From positions 124,001-188,000 of the forward strand of contig NZ_NSEB01000007.1 of the NCBI RefSeq assembly GCF_002734215.1: a stretch of DNA of 64,000 nucleotides. Reading direction: 5' to 3'. A program made the position numbers and the translations under genes. Positions 7,031-15,910 of the stretch are shown here, one piece after another (position 1 is the stretch's first letter; each line of letters opens with the position of its first letter). The stretch is from Fredinandcohnia onubensis (GTDB lineage Bacteria; Bacillota; Bacilli; Bacillales; Bacillaceae_L). The notes beneath the pieces were generated by a model that was not told where the DNA came from, did no database searches, and worked only from the letters and a program-made list of their open reading frames with translations.

Positions 7031-10000
7031 CTATTTTTGTGTTTGAAGGACCATTTCGTACATTTGTTTTGTTGGTTGCATTGGATCAACTCCTAGTTCT
7101 TCCTCCAATGCCGCAACACATTTTCTATACCACTTGATTGCTTGGGGACGGTTGTTTTTATGATAGTAGCAAAACATCAATAATCGATATGCTTCTTCCC
7201 ATGTACGATCCTTTGCTAGAATTTGTTCACACCAATAAATGGCTTCTTCAAATTCTTCCGTTTGAACAAAGCCTTGCGCAATGCGTTCAGCACCCCGTAA
7301 AAATAATACTTGGAGCCTCTCCCTCTCACCCAAACACCAATCTTCATATCTTCGGTTTGGTAAATAATCACCTTCATAGTATTCTAATGCCCGCCGTAAG
7401 CATTTGATAATCTGGTCAGTATCCTTTTCATACAAACCTGCATGGATCCATTCTTCAAATTCGATAATATCTAACTGATAGCCAGCTTCCTGATTCAATC
7501 CATAAGATGATCCATTCCGTTGGATAAAAAACGGAGTCGATCTAGCGACACGGTTTGGCTCTAATGCATTGTTTAAGGCATTTAAGGCAACCTTAAAATC
7601 TCTCGCTGCTGCTGCTTCTTCATGCTCTGGCCAAAGCATCGCAAATATTTCTTCGCGTGCAATCATTCGATTTCGCATCGTTACAAAAAGCTCAAGCAAC
7701 TCCTTAGCCTTTCCACGCTGCCAATCAGATTCTTCCACCTCTTGACTGCCAAGCCACACTCGGAATTTACCTAAAGTTTGAATTCGTAATGTGTAACCAG
7801 GGTGAGATGTGATATTAGAATATCCTAAATCATTTAGCAATTGATTTACATACGGAAGATGAATTCCTTCCCTCTGAGCTTCCAGTAATAAAGGCACAAT
7901 ATTATATAAATCTAGCGGTCCAAAAGTCGTTCGTTTTGTAAGGATAAAATCATATCCTCCGACCTGCAGTTTTTTGAGAAAGTTCGTAATGAAACCTTTA
8001 AAAGCTTCTCGGTTCTTCTGATAAAAATAGAGAAATGCAAACCAAAGCTGCGTTAGTACAATTCCATATTGGTCACCACAATTTGTATACAAAGCCTCGC
8101 ATCTTGTTAAATATTGTTCAGCTTCCTCCCATTTTTCATTATGAACAGAAGAAATTCCCATGCATAATAAAATTAGTGCTGATAGCCATGCGTCCTTTAC
8201 CTTTTCTGTCTCATCCAAGGCCCTATTGCCATATTCAATGGCCCGGTCATATAATCCTCGATTTCCATTTAAAAGACATAAGCCCATCAAGGGTTCTGCC
8301 TTTCCTCTTGATACATTTATTTCATCCATAATTTCAAGAGCTGTTTCATAGCATTGTGATGCTAATGAAGTATCATATTTATCGAGTAATTGCACCGCAT
8401 GTCCCATACGCATCCAGCCACAAGCCTCAACAAATGGTGCTTGAAATTGAACTCCTTGCTTTATCCCGGATTCTGCGAGCTCTTTTGCTGCTTGACCATT
8501 GCCCATAAAGGCTTCGATTATGGATAACAGTAGATCTGTTTCGCGATGAGATTGTTGTAAATGAATGGTTTTCTGATTTCTTTCAACCACTTTCTTTTGT
8601 GAAAGGATTTTTTTCGCTTCTACAAGTTTACCAGTTCGTAAATAAAGCCTAGATTCCAAGTTTCCATCTAATAGTGGAATATTTAGGCTTCTCCCTTTTT
8701 CAAACCATTTTTTCGCTTTATTCGCTTGGCCCGCATTCGCAAGGTTTTCAGCCATTAATTGGTATAATTTACTTTTATCCTCATTAGAGGAGGACTCATT
8801 TTCTTCAAGAGCCTCAATCGCCTGTAATAAATAGCGCTCAGCTTTACCCGGTTGGATTGTATCAAGATAGATTCTCGCTTGTCCCTCATATGCCTTGCTT
8901 AAACTCAGAAGGTCTCTCGCAGACTGTGCCAGGTTTATTGTTTTTATGTAACAAGCCTCAGCCTCTTCATAGGAGCACCGGTACCTCAATGCTTCCCCCT
9001 TATATAGCCATAATAGGTAATAATGATTCATAAGAGATTCTGGAATGTTTTTAATCCGGTCCAACAAACCCTCAAGTTGCCCGTTTTGAATCATTTTCTC
9101 TCCATAATGGTGGAGAATTTCTGCTATTCTCTCAAAATCTCGAATTGCCTCAAGATGATATATTGCTTGATTAAAATCACCAATTCGTTGATAATATCTT
9201 GCAGTTTGAATATGGAGATTATAAAAGTGCAAATCATTCGTCGAGAATAACCTTTGCTCAAGAAACTCCTTAAACAAAGCATGGTAGCGATACTGCCCTT
9301 CTCCAATCGAAAGTAAAAATAGATTATGGTCAGAAAGCTCTTTTAACATTTCTGCTGAACTTCGAATTCCTAATACTTCATCACATACTTTTCCATTTAC
9401 TTCTTCAAAAATGCAGGTGTTCTCTAGAAATTGCTGGATCATTGGAGGTTGTTTCATAAACACTTCCATCGCAAGGAAACGAAATAACTCATCAAGTGAT
9501 TTTGATTTATTATTGAGAATTGATTCCAATCCACCGTCAGAAGTTAGCTGTTGGCGAATCATGCCAATCGCGATAATCCATCCTTCTGTTAGTGAAAAGA
9601 TTCTTTCAATATCTTTCTCAGTCATATCCCCTTCGTATAAATCACTTAACAGGACTTCAACCTCATCATACGAAAACATAAGGTCGCGCTGCCGTATCTC
9701 TAAGAGTTCTTCTTTCACAATCATCGAAGTCAGAAAAGCCCAGGAAGGTTTTTTCCTACTTGAGATTACAAGATTTAGATTGGGTGGAAAATGTTGAATC
9801 AACCATGTCATCCACTGGTCAATTGAAGAAGAATTCTGAATCAAATGGTAATCATCGATGACAAGCATAATATTCGAATCTAGTATGGTAATTTCATTGA
9901 TAAATAACGAGCAAAGGGTTCGTATTTCTTCATCACGCACATACCGTTCAATATTTTCAACATAAAGCAGGAGTTCTGTTCCAAAACCTTGGTGATTTTT

Positions 10001-10267
10001 CCGTATAGCATAGACTACATATATTAAAAATGGAATAATGTCATCATCATTTGGTCCTACACTATACCAACACGACAACTTTTTTTGATCACGAATAAAA
10101 GATGCCAGTGCAGTTGTTTTACCATATCCTGCTCCAGAATGTAGAATGGTTAGCGGATATCGTGGAATCGTTTTCATTTTTTTCATCAATGTAGGTCTTC
10201 TTAATATGGTGTCCTTTAAGTTCGGTGGAGTAATTTTTGTTTGTAGAACTTGTATCTTGGTACCCAT
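7031..10267 (-). CDS. Large MalT-like NTPase/TPR transcriptional activator with BTAD domain
   Basis: This is a 1078-residue regulator of STAND/AfsR-like build, but with the DNA-binding part at the C-terminus. The N-terminus has a P-loop GAGYGKTT at 45-52 and an ATPase region like MalT (LVIDDYHLI). A long middle of helical TPR-like repeats runs to about residue 800. From about 831 (TLGKFRVWLG) comes a winged-helix of the OmpR/SARP type, then a bacterial transcriptional activation domain to the end. It probably oligomerises on binding an inducer and ATP. The ATG is preceded by GGGGAGG. It is transcribed alone, with its own terminator, next to the acyl-CoA synthetase/Liv operon, which is its likely target. 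The inducer is unknown. Confidence 0.85.
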   Translation of the reverse strand: MGTKIQVLQTKITPPNLKDTILRRPTLMKKMKTIPRYPLTILHSGAGYGKTTALASFIRDQKKLSCWYSVGPNDDDIIPFLIYVVYAIRKNHQGFGTELLLYVENIERYVRDEEIRTLCSLFINEITILDSNIMLVIDDYHLIQNSSSIDQWMTWLIQHFPPNLNLVISSRKKPSWAFLTSMIVKEELLEIRQRDLMFSYDEVEVLLSDLYEGDMTEKDIERIFSLTEGWIIAIGMIRQQLTSDGGLESILNNKSKSLDELFRFLAMEVFMKQPPMIQQFLENTCIFEEVNGKVCDEVLGIRSSAEMLKELSDHNLFLLSIGEGQYRYHALFKEFLEQRLFSTNDLHFYNLHIQTARYYQRIGDFNQAIYHLEAIRDFERIAEILHHYGEKMIQNGQLEGLLDRIKNIPESLMNHYYLLWLYKGEALRYRCSYEEAEACYIKTINLAQSARDLLSLSKAYEGQARIYLDTIQPGKAERYLLQAIEALEENESSSNEDKSKLYQLMAENLANAGQANKAKKWFEKGRSLNIPLLDGNLESRLYLRTGKLVEAKKILSQKKVVERNQKTIHLQQSHRETDLLLSIIEAFMGNGQAAKELAESGIKQGVQFQAPFVEACGWMRMGHAVQLLDKYDTSLASQCYETALEIMDEINVSRGKAEPLMGLCLLNGNRGLYDRAIEYGNRALDETEKVKDAWLSALILLCMGISSVHNEKWEEAEQYLTRCEALYTNCGDQYGIVLTQLWFAFLYFYQKNREAFKGFITNFLKKLQVGGYDFILTKRTTFGPLDLYNIVPLLLEAQREGIHLPYVNQLLNDLGYSNITSHPGYTLRIQTLGKFRVWLGSQEVEESDWQRGKAKELLELFVTMRNRMIAREEIFAMLWPEHEEAAAARDFKVALNALNNALEPNRVARSTPFFIQRNGSSYGLNQEAGYQLDIIEFEEWIHAGLYEKDTDQIIKCLRRALEYYEGDYLPNRRYEDWCLGERERLQVLFLRGAERIAQGFVQTEEFEEAIYWCEQILAKDRTWEEAYRLLMFCYYHKNNRPQAIKWYRKCVAALEEELGVDPMQPTKQMYEMVLQTQK

Positions 10268-10328
10268 CCCAAAACCTCCCCTCTTCTAAAAATTGATAAT
10301 TTTGGTACTATTTTATCATATCCAAGCT

Positions 10329-10360
10329 AAAAAAGAACTCGAATTTCGACTGAGTTCTTT
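10329..10360 (-). terminator. Terminator of the yhjE-signal peptidase operon
   Basis: A 9-bp stem (10332-10340 with 10352-10360) with an 11-base loop is followed by a run of T residues on the minus strand, 31 bases after the signal peptidase stop. Confidence 0.75.
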
Positions 10361-10391
10361 GTGATGTTATAGATAATTTATTAAGTTCTTC

Positions 10392-10955
10392 TTAGTTTAA
10401 TAGTTCCATTTTGTCGAAAGGCCAGTATTTAATATTAACCTTTCCCACAACTTGTTCCATCTTTACAAAACCAAAATGGCGACTATCCCAACTGTCTATA
10501 CGATTATCGCCAATAACGAAAATATGATTTTCGGGAACTGTTGATTTTCCTGCCACTTCTTCAAGGGTAAAATCACCGGTTAATTGTCCAACGAATAGTT
10601 CCTTTTTAAAAGTATCTAAAAATGGTTCGGAAACACTCTTTCCGTTTACATAAAGTACATCGTCACGATACTCGATTTGATCCCCTGGCAATCCAATAAC
10701 CCGCTTAACAAAATCTTCTTCTTTATTTTTATGGAATACAACAATATCAAAGCGGTCAAGCTCCCCAATTTTCATCCCAATCTTGTTGACCATTAGGAGG
10801 TTTCCATCCTCAAGGGTTGGCATCATTGATTCACCCTCGACTATGTAGTTTGTAAAGAAGAAGGTTCGCAAAAAAACCACAATAACCAAACTGATTCCTA
10901 AAGATTTAACAAAAGAAAAATGATGTTTATTCTTTGCTGGGGTTTCCTCCACCAA
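10392..10955 (-). CDS. lepB: Type I signal peptidase
   Basis: This 187-residue membrane protease removes signal peptides from secreted proteins on the outer face of the membrane. One N-terminal membrane segment (about residues 18-36) precedes the catalytic serine S43 in GESMMPTL. The general-base lysine K84 is in DFVKRVIGLPGD, and the conserved GDNRIDSWDSRHFG box is near the C-terminus. The start is TTG at 10953-10955 behind AAGGGTGGAG, with a GTG as second codon that could also serve. It lies 24 bases after yhjE, the arrangement of B. subtilis yhjE-sipV, so it is most likely the SipV/SipS-type enzyme. Confidence 0.92.
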   Translation of the reverse strand: MVEETPAKNKHHFSFVKSLGISLVIVVFLRTFFFTNYIVEGESMMPTLEDGNLLMVNKIGMKIGELDRFDIVVFHKNKEEDFVKRVIGLPGDQIEYRDDVLYVNGKSVSEPFLDTFKKELFVGQLTGDFTLEEVAGKSTVPENHIFVIGDNRIDSWDSRHFGFVKMEQVVGKVNIKYWPFDKMELLN

Positions 10956-10979
10956 AACTCCACCCTTCGCTTTAGCATT

Positions 10980-11600
10980 TTACGCCTCATCTTCCTTAAG
11001 ACGAGTCGGCTTTACTTTTAACCTTGCTTCTACTCTTTTACCTACAATCCATAGGACAAATATTATAATAACTACAATTATCGTTCGAACTGGTTGTTGA
11101 AAAAGAGCTCGTATATCATAGCCTATGAAGCTAATAGTGAATATCATTACTAATTTTCCACTTAAAACTGCTAAAACAAATTGAGGTGTACTTACTCTTG
11201 AAAGCCCGGCTACTAGATTAATTGCCGCTGATGGGGTAAATGGAAAACATAATAGGAGGAAAATTGGACCAAATCCGTGCCGTTCAACCCAGTTAATAAG
11301 ACCTTTCACCTTTTTATGGCGACTGACAAATGAAAAGAATCTTTTTTGACCATACTTACGAACTAGGAAAAAGACAAGGAGAGAACCACCAATTGCCCCT
11401 ACCCATGAATACAAAAAACCAAGCCAAAGTCCAAATGCATTCGCATTCGCTACGACAAATGCAAAAAGTGGTAGAAACGGGAGAAACGCTTCTAACATTG
11501 GAAGAAAAATTCCAGGCAATGGACCAAATGACCGATAATCCTTTAATAATTCTTCAATATTTTTTAGTGTAATGAGTTCTTTAATTGCTTCTATGTCCAT
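10980..11600 (-). CDS. yhjE: TVP38/TMEM64 family membrane protein YhjE
   Basis: This is a 206-residue polytopic membrane protein of the TVP38/TMEM64 (DedA-related, SNARE-associated) family. Four to six hydrophobic segments are visible, with the family's conserved FGPIFLLLCFPFTPSAAIN in the re-entrant region at about residues 109-127. DedA-superfamily proteins are linked to lipid carrier recycling and envelope homeostasis, and the exact job here is unknown. It is cotranscribed with the signal peptidase gene, as in B. subtilis. Confidence 0.82.
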   Translation of the reverse strand: MDIEAIKELITLKNIEELLKDYRSFGPLPGIFLPMLEAFLPFLPLFAFVVANANAFGLWLGFLYSWVGAIGGSLLVFFLVRKYGQKRFFSFVSRHKKVKGLINWVERHGFGPIFLLLCFPFTPSAAINLVAGLSRVSTPQFVLAVLSGKLVMIFTISFIGYDIRALFQQPVRTIIVVIIIFVLWIVGKRVEARLKVKPTRLKEDEA

Positions 11601-11674
11601 AAGAATCTCCTTGTTAACTTACTACCCTTATTGTACACCCAATTGGGCATTACTACCAAAAATAATTTTCACAT

Positions 11675-11709
11675 AGAAAAAGACACTAGCATTAAGGTCT
11701 AGTGTCTTT
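11675..11709 (-). terminator. Terminator of the S9 peptidase gene
   Basis: A perfect 11-bp stem (11679-11689 with 11699-11709, nine-base loop) runs into T residues on the minus strand, eight bases past the S9 peptidase stop codon. Confidence 0.85.
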
Positions 11710-11716
11710 CCAATTC

Positions 11717-13708
11717 TTATACGAGATATTCTACAAACCAATCTTTTATATGATCAAGGCGGGCCACTCTTAATTTCGGATTTCCGCTTCTAGATAATTC
11801 ATGGTTAGCACCTGGGAAACGAACAAATTTTGTTGGTTTCTTTTGGTGTTTCAAAGCAACATAGAACTGCTCTGCCTGTTCGATTGGGCAACGGAAATCC
11901 CGTTCACCATGGATAATTAATAAAGGAGTTTCTACATTCCCAACATATTTGAGTGGTGAGTGATTCCATAGCTTTTCAGGATCTTCAAGGAAATTCCCTT
12001 TTAACTCCCATTCAGTAAAGAAGTATCCAATATCACTTACCCCATAAAAGCTAAGCCAGTTTGAAATCGAACGCTGCGTAACCGCGGCTTTAAATCGATT
12101 TGTATGACCTACGATCCAATTCGTCATGAAACCACCATAGCTGCCACCTGTTACACCAAGCTTTGTTTCATCAACAAAGTCAAAATGCTCCACAGCATAA
12201 TCAGTTGCTGCCATCACATCTAAATAATCCTTGCCGCCATAATCACCTCGAACAGCATCAACAAATTGTTGCCCATAGCCATGACTTCCACGTGGATTTG
12301 TAAAGACAACAACAAATCCCTTGCTAGTTAACACTTGAAACTCATGGAAATACGTATTGGCATACATCGCATGAGGACCACCATGTACTTCAATAATTGT
12401 TGGATACTTTTTACCTTCTTCATAACCAAACGGCTTCATTACCCAACCATTAATTTCCCAGCCATCTGGAGCATTAAATGTAAAGCTTTGCGCATCTGCT
12501 AATTCAATATCCTGTAAAAATACTTCATTTACATTTGTGAGTCGATTTATATCGCCAGTACTTAAATCTAAATAATATAGATTTCCTGGTTCTGTTGGTT
12601 TACTGATACCAACAACTGCCTTATGATTTTTTACTGTTAGTGCAAATACATGCTGGTTCTCGAATAAGGACGGATAGATTTCACCCTCAATTGAACCATA
12701 ATAAACTCCTGTGCTACCATGATTACTTAACAGAAAGTAGAAACTTCTGCTATCTTCATTCCAAATAACACCAGGATTTGAGCCACCTAATTGGAAGTCG
12801 GCAGCTACACAATCCCCTACATATGCATCTAACTCACTTGTTAGACAAGAAAGCTCGGCACTTTCATTTGAATATAACCAAATCTTTGGTAACGTAGCCC
12901 CCACAAATTCTTGTTCATGTCCAATTAGTGCAATATATTTGCCATCCGGTGACCAAGAAGGGGTACCAAAGTTGCCGGTGCTGTTCGTAATCTTTTGATA
13001 ACTCTTATCTTGAAGCGACATCACATAGACATCAGAAATCAAGTTATAATCTGAATCCTCACTGATATCTCCTACAAATGTAAGTTTAGATCCATCTGGA
13101 GACCAACATCCTGCCGTATAATCATGTTCCCCTGATGTTAATTGTTCCACTTCACCAGTAGCCACATCTACCAATGCAAGATGTTGAATTTTATTATCTA
13201 AAAATCCTGCTGCATCAGATTTATAACGAATTCTTTCGACAACCATCGGTTCAAGTTTTTTCTCATCTTCGTCCTTCTTCTTCTTTTCTTTATCCGTAAC
13301 GCTCTCGTCATGTGCTAATGAAGTAGTAAATAAGATCTTTGAACCATCCGGTGACCAGATCGGATTTCGTGCCCCGTTTGCACAATATGTAATTTGTTTA
13401 GGTTCACCACCGTTTGTATGTAAGCAATAGATTTGCTGTTTTCCAGAACGATTCGATACAAATGCAATTGATTCTCCATTCGGGGACCATCGTGGCGACC
13501 CGTCTCTCACATCGCCAAAAGTCCATTGAGTAACCTTACCTTCAACAGTGCCAACATATAAATGTGAGTTATACTCGTGCTTATCCTTATTAATTTCAGT
13601 CTCCACAAACACGTATTTGCTTCCATCTGGAGAAAACTGTGGATCATTGACTGTTTTTAATTCATATAAATCCTCTGCTACGATGCCTCTGCGTTTTATC
13701 TCTGTCAT
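11717..13708 (-). CDS. S9 family peptidase (YuxL-type acylaminoacyl/dipeptidyl peptidase)
   Basis: This is a 663-residue cytoplasmic serine peptidase of the prolyl oligopeptidase clan. The N-terminal part to about residue 400 is a beta-propeller built of repeated 'WSPDG' blades (for example PRWSPNGES, PIWSPDGSK, PSWSPDGKY). The C-terminal alpha/beta hydrolase domain holds the triad Ser523 (GGSYGGF), Asp604 (HGERDFR) and His636 (GANHELS). No signal peptide is seen. Length and layout match B. subtilis YuxL. It interrupts the yhjD-yhjE order known from B. subtilis and is transcribed alone. It probably removes N-terminal residues from short peptides. Confidence 0.88.
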   Translation of the reverse strand: MTEIKRRGIVAEDLYELKTVNDPQFSPDGSKYVFVETEINKDKHEYNSHLYVGTVEGKVTQWTFGDVRDGSPRWSPNGESIAFVSNRSGKQQIYCLHTNGGEPKQITYCANGARNPIWSPDGSKILFTTSLAHDESVTDKEKKKKDEDEKKLEPMVVERIRYKSDAAGFLDNKIQHLALVDVATGEVEQLTSGEHDYTAGCWSPDGSKLTFVGDISEDSDYNLISDVYVMSLQDKSYQKITNSTGNFGTPSWSPDGKYIALIGHEQEFVGATLPKIWLYSNESAELSCLTSELDAYVGDCVAADFQLGGSNPGVIWNEDSRSFYFLLSNHGSTGVYYGSIEGEIYPSLFENQHVFALTVKNHKAVVGISKPTEPGNLYYLDLSTGDINRLTNVNEVFLQDIELADAQSFTFNAPDGWEINGWVMKPFGYEEGKKYPTIIEVHGGPHAMYANTYFHEFQVLTSKGFVVVFTNPRGSHGYGQQFVDAVRGDYGGKDYLDVMAATDYAVEHFDFVDETKLGVTGGSYGGFMTNWIVGHTNRFKAAVTQRSISNWLSFYGVSDIGYFFTEWELKGNFLEDPEKLWNHSPLKYVGNVETPLLIIHGERDFRCPIEQAEQFYVALKHQKKPTKFVRFPGANHELSRSGNPKLRVARLDHIKDWFVEYLV

Positions 13709-13877
13709 TCTTCTCCCGTCCTTTATTACGAATTGTCAAAGTAGTACCTCTTACATTATGCACTACTATTAAAAGTATTTCGACACTAGAAATAAATTTT
13801 CCTTCTCTCTTCTTGATTCTTCTAAAAATATGTTTTATTATATATACAAACATACGTTCTAAAAAAGAGGGATAATC

Positions 13878-14243
13878 ATGACCAGAATACCTGAGGATGA
13901 CCGAGCTATTTTTGAAAAAGCTGTCTTTTTACCAATGGTTCTTACCATCCTTAATCGTGATCTGACAGCAATAGAAACAGCTGGCTTTAAGTTAAAAAAG
14001 CCTTATCTCCATTTACTTGAACATACAATGAAGAAGGTTCAAAAAGACCTCTATACCATTAAACTACAAATGAAAAAGAAAAATATGAAGGTATGGGAAA
14101 AACAAAGAGATGAGGCATTCACATTATTTTCATTCATGTATCGAGGCTATGAAGAGGAACATAACTACTTTAACCCACGGATTCGAAATGAAGTTCAACA
14201 GTTGCTTGAATCTTATTTCATTGAAAAAAACGACAATGATTAA
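13878..14243 (+). CDS. yhjD: Conserved YhjD-like protein of unknown function
   Basis: This 121-residue soluble, helix-rich protein has AGAGGGA before its ATG. Its opening MTRIPEDDRAIFEKAVFLP and the segment RGYEEEHNYFNPRIRN resemble B. subtilis YhjD as remembered. The position between comK and yhjE fits that identity. It is divergent from the S9 peptidase. No catalytic motif is visible, and function is unknown. Confidence 0.72.
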   Translation: MTRIPEDDRAIFEKAVFLPMVLTILNRDLTAIETAGFKLKKPYLHLLEHTMKKVQKDLYTIKLQMKKKNMKVWEKQRDEAFTLFSFMYRGYEEEHNYFNPRIRNEVQQLLESYFIEKNDND

Positions 14244-14278
14244 AAATGAACAAATGTAAGGCTGGGAAAACCAATTCA

Positions 14279-14833
14279 TTATTGGCGATCTGATTGATTT
14301 GATATACTTTCATTGTTTTGAGGATTTAGTACAAAATTTATGCGTTTATTTGGTTTGTCCATCCTATTGGTAACAATCGTTCGTAGTTGTGCAGTTCTAT
14401 GGAGTTGATTTTGGAAGGAGCCTTTCGAGATTTGCAATTTAATGGCTTGCTTATTTGTAAAAATAACAGTTGTGTTCTCATTCACACTATATCTACAATC
14501 TAAAACATAGTTATGAGATAGCCATGCGCAGTCTTGCTTTGTTGGCGATGCGGTAGGAAATAAAAAAATCTTATTAGACGCTTCAACAATAATCGGTGCT
14601 TTATGGGTCACTCCCATGATTTCACGTGTCCCCTCTTGCCTGCCCTTAAGTGAGCTTCCAAAATAACGGCAGCTTCGGTCGACGATCTCAGTCGGCTTCA
14701 TGGCTACAACATATTCACCTTCAACTTCCAGTACCCTTGAGCAAGTATTTTTTCCTATTTCAATAGGTAATACTGCCATTGTGTCTGGATTAATTTCATA
14801 TTCCATCAGATAATTCGTTTGCTTATCCTCCAT
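14279..14833 (-). CDS. comK: Competence transcription factor ComK
   Basis: This 184-residue protein matches ComK, the master activator of late competence genes in Bacillus, which binds pairs of A/T boxes as a tetramer. Recognisable stretches are NTCSRVLEVEGEYVV, TEIVDRSCRYFGSSLKGR, THKAPIIVE and the C-terminal QLHRTAQLRTIV. The last part and the tail after about residue 160 correspond to the region bound by MecA in B. subtilis. The start at 14833 has AAGGGG eight bases upstream. The gene appears intact (192 residues in B. subtilis). It stands alone on the minus strand near yhjD and an IDEAL-domain gene, as in B. subtilis. Phased A-tracts lie in its upstream region. Confidence 0.9.
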   Translation of the reverse strand: MEDKQTNYLMEYEINPDTMAVLPIEIGKNTCSRVLEVEGEYVVAMKPTEIVDRSCRYFGSSLKGRQEGTREIMGVTHKAPIIVEASNKIFLFPTASPTKQDCAWLSHNYVLDCRYSVNENTTVIFTNKQAIKLQISKGSFQNQLHRTAQLRTIVTNRMDKPNKRINFVLNPQNNESISNQSDRQ

Positions 14834-14919
14834 CTATTCATCCCCTTCAAATTATTATAATATTTTCACTAATGGAAGCACTTTCATATTAGCACTTCTA
14901 GGTATTTATAACTATACAG

Positions 14920-14941
14920 TTCACAAAAAATTCACAAAAAA
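14920..14941. repeat. Two tandem 11-bp A-tract units upstream of comK
   Basis: TTCACAAAAAA occurs twice head to tail (14920-14930 and 14931-14941), about 90 bases before the comK start. A-tracts in phase with the helix bend DNA. This is a region where comK promoters are bound by ComK and by repressors in B. subtilis. No exact ComK AAAA-N5-TTTT box pair is claimed. Confidence 0.6.
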
Positions 14942-14953
14942 AAGAGTGGAATT

Positions 14954-15154
14954 CTTAATCAAATACGCCTTGGCGTATTTGCGTCCGATTTTTTTAGGCC
15001 CACACGATGTGGGTCACAAAGGCGTTGCAACAGGATGTTGCGCTCTTAGTCTTTGATCTTACCCTCGAAAGCTTACCTTTGAAAAATCGTGACATCCGCC
15101 GGAGGCTTTAACTTATTCAGACGGGGTACCAACCCCGACTGTATATAGTTAAAA
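14954..15154. repeat. Structured intergenic repeat, family 1, copy A
   Basis: This about 200-bp non-coding element fills most of the gap between comK and the small gene at 15208. It begins with the palindrome TACGCCTTGGCGTA and carries hairpins with arms at 14999-15013 and about 15025-15041. It shares a core GCATCCGCCGGAGGCTTTAA (here ACATCCGCC...) with 30978-31167, and ends in a hairpin around GGGGTACCAACCCC. The first 24 bases are identical to copy B. It carries no open reading frame of note. Confidence 0.8.
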
Positions 15155-15207
15155 TGCTCTTTAATAAGAAAAAAACATTTTTAAAAGAAGACCACCCAAG
15201 TTTATTT

Positions 15208-15423
15208 CTATGAATTTTCATTTATTTGCCCAAGCTCTTTTTCGGCTAGATAGGAGTTTGCTTGTTCTAATGTCGTATGCTCATCAACGGAATTACCCGC
15301 ATAGGCAGATTCAGAAAGAAAAGGATTATTTGTGTCTAGGGCGTTTGACATTCCGAATACCGGATTTAATGGTGTATTCTTTGGGATATCGTGATTTGAA
15401 CCCTCATTTAAATTATTTTTCAT
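15208..15423 (-). CDS. Small hydrophilic protein of unknown function
   Basis: This 71-residue protein is rich in Asn, Ser and Glu, without membrane segment, cysteine or signal peptide. It is judged real because a strong GGAGGTGG ribosome site lies six bases before its ATG and it fills an otherwise empty gap. It contains NPVFGMSNALDTNNPF and a helical TTLEQANSYLAEKELG end. The family is not recognised. The position beside comK could mean a competence or sporulation link, but that is only proximity. Confidence 0.6.
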   Translation of the reverse strand: MKNNLNEGSNHDIPKNTPLNPVFGMSNALDTNNPFLSESAYAGNSVDEHTTLEQANSYLAEKELGQINENS

Positions 15424-15605
15424 ATTTTTCCACCTCCATTATTATCATGCATGTAAATACAAATTATCATTCAAGAAATTAACTTTAGTCAGTTTTTCCT
15501 AGACAATTGTAGTATTCCAAATAAATTTTTAAAAACTCTAAAAATTCAGTTGATTTTACGTGTCCACCTAAATATACTATTAAAAAGGATTAGGAGTGAG
15601 CTTTC

Positions 15606-15842
15606 ATGAAAAAAAGAAAAACATACTCTGAGATCATGAAGTCACGGGATACGAAAAATTACAAAGCACCAAGGGAATCGGTATTAGACATATATATTCA
15701 AATGATCATCGATGAGAGCCTATTAAAACGAAGAAAAGAGCTATTAGAAACGAAGGTTAATGAAGCAATTGATTCAAAAAACGAAGGATTGTTTATGGAA
15801 GCTTCAGCAGAGTATCGCAAATTATTTAGCAAAACGTCATAA
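15606..15842 (+). CDS. Small IDEAL-domain protein
   Basis: This 78-residue basic protein has AGGAGTGA before its ATG. The second half, IDESLLKRRKELLETKVNEA then GLFMEASAEYRKL, fits the short helical IDEAL domain also found at the end of YpiB-type proteins in Bacillus. B. subtilis has such a small gene (yhzC) near comK, which this may correspond to. The molecular role is not known. The gene converges with aceA on a shared terminator. Confidence 0.7.
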   Translation: MKKRKTYSEIMKSRDTKNYKAPRESVLDIYIQMIIDESLLKRRKELLETKVNEAIDSKNEGLFMEASAEYRKLFSKTS

Positions 15843-15864
15843 TATACAATTGTAAAGTCCGAAA

Positions 15865-15900
15865 AAAAAAACTGACTAACAATTTGTTAGCCAGTTTTTT
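15865..15900. terminator. Bidirectional terminator between the IDEAL gene and aceA
   Basis: A long stem of about 16 bp with one mismatch is centred at 15882-15883 and has an A-run on one side and a T-run on the other. It can therefore end both converging transcripts. Confidence 0.85.
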
Positions 15901-15910
15901 ATGAGCCGTA

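Noticed and set aside
13662-13853. 63-codon frame upstream of the S9 peptidase
   Set aside because: It overlaps the peptidase start in another frame and covers a promoter region; no ribosome site.
14954-15154. Known metabolite riboswitch beside comK
   Set aside because: The fold and core do not fit any riboswitch class I know, the same sequence recurs before hemE, and it is not in a leader position for either flanking gene.
15210-15482. 90-codon plus-strand frame
   Set aside because: It is antisense to the small gene at 15208-15423, which has the strong ribosome site.
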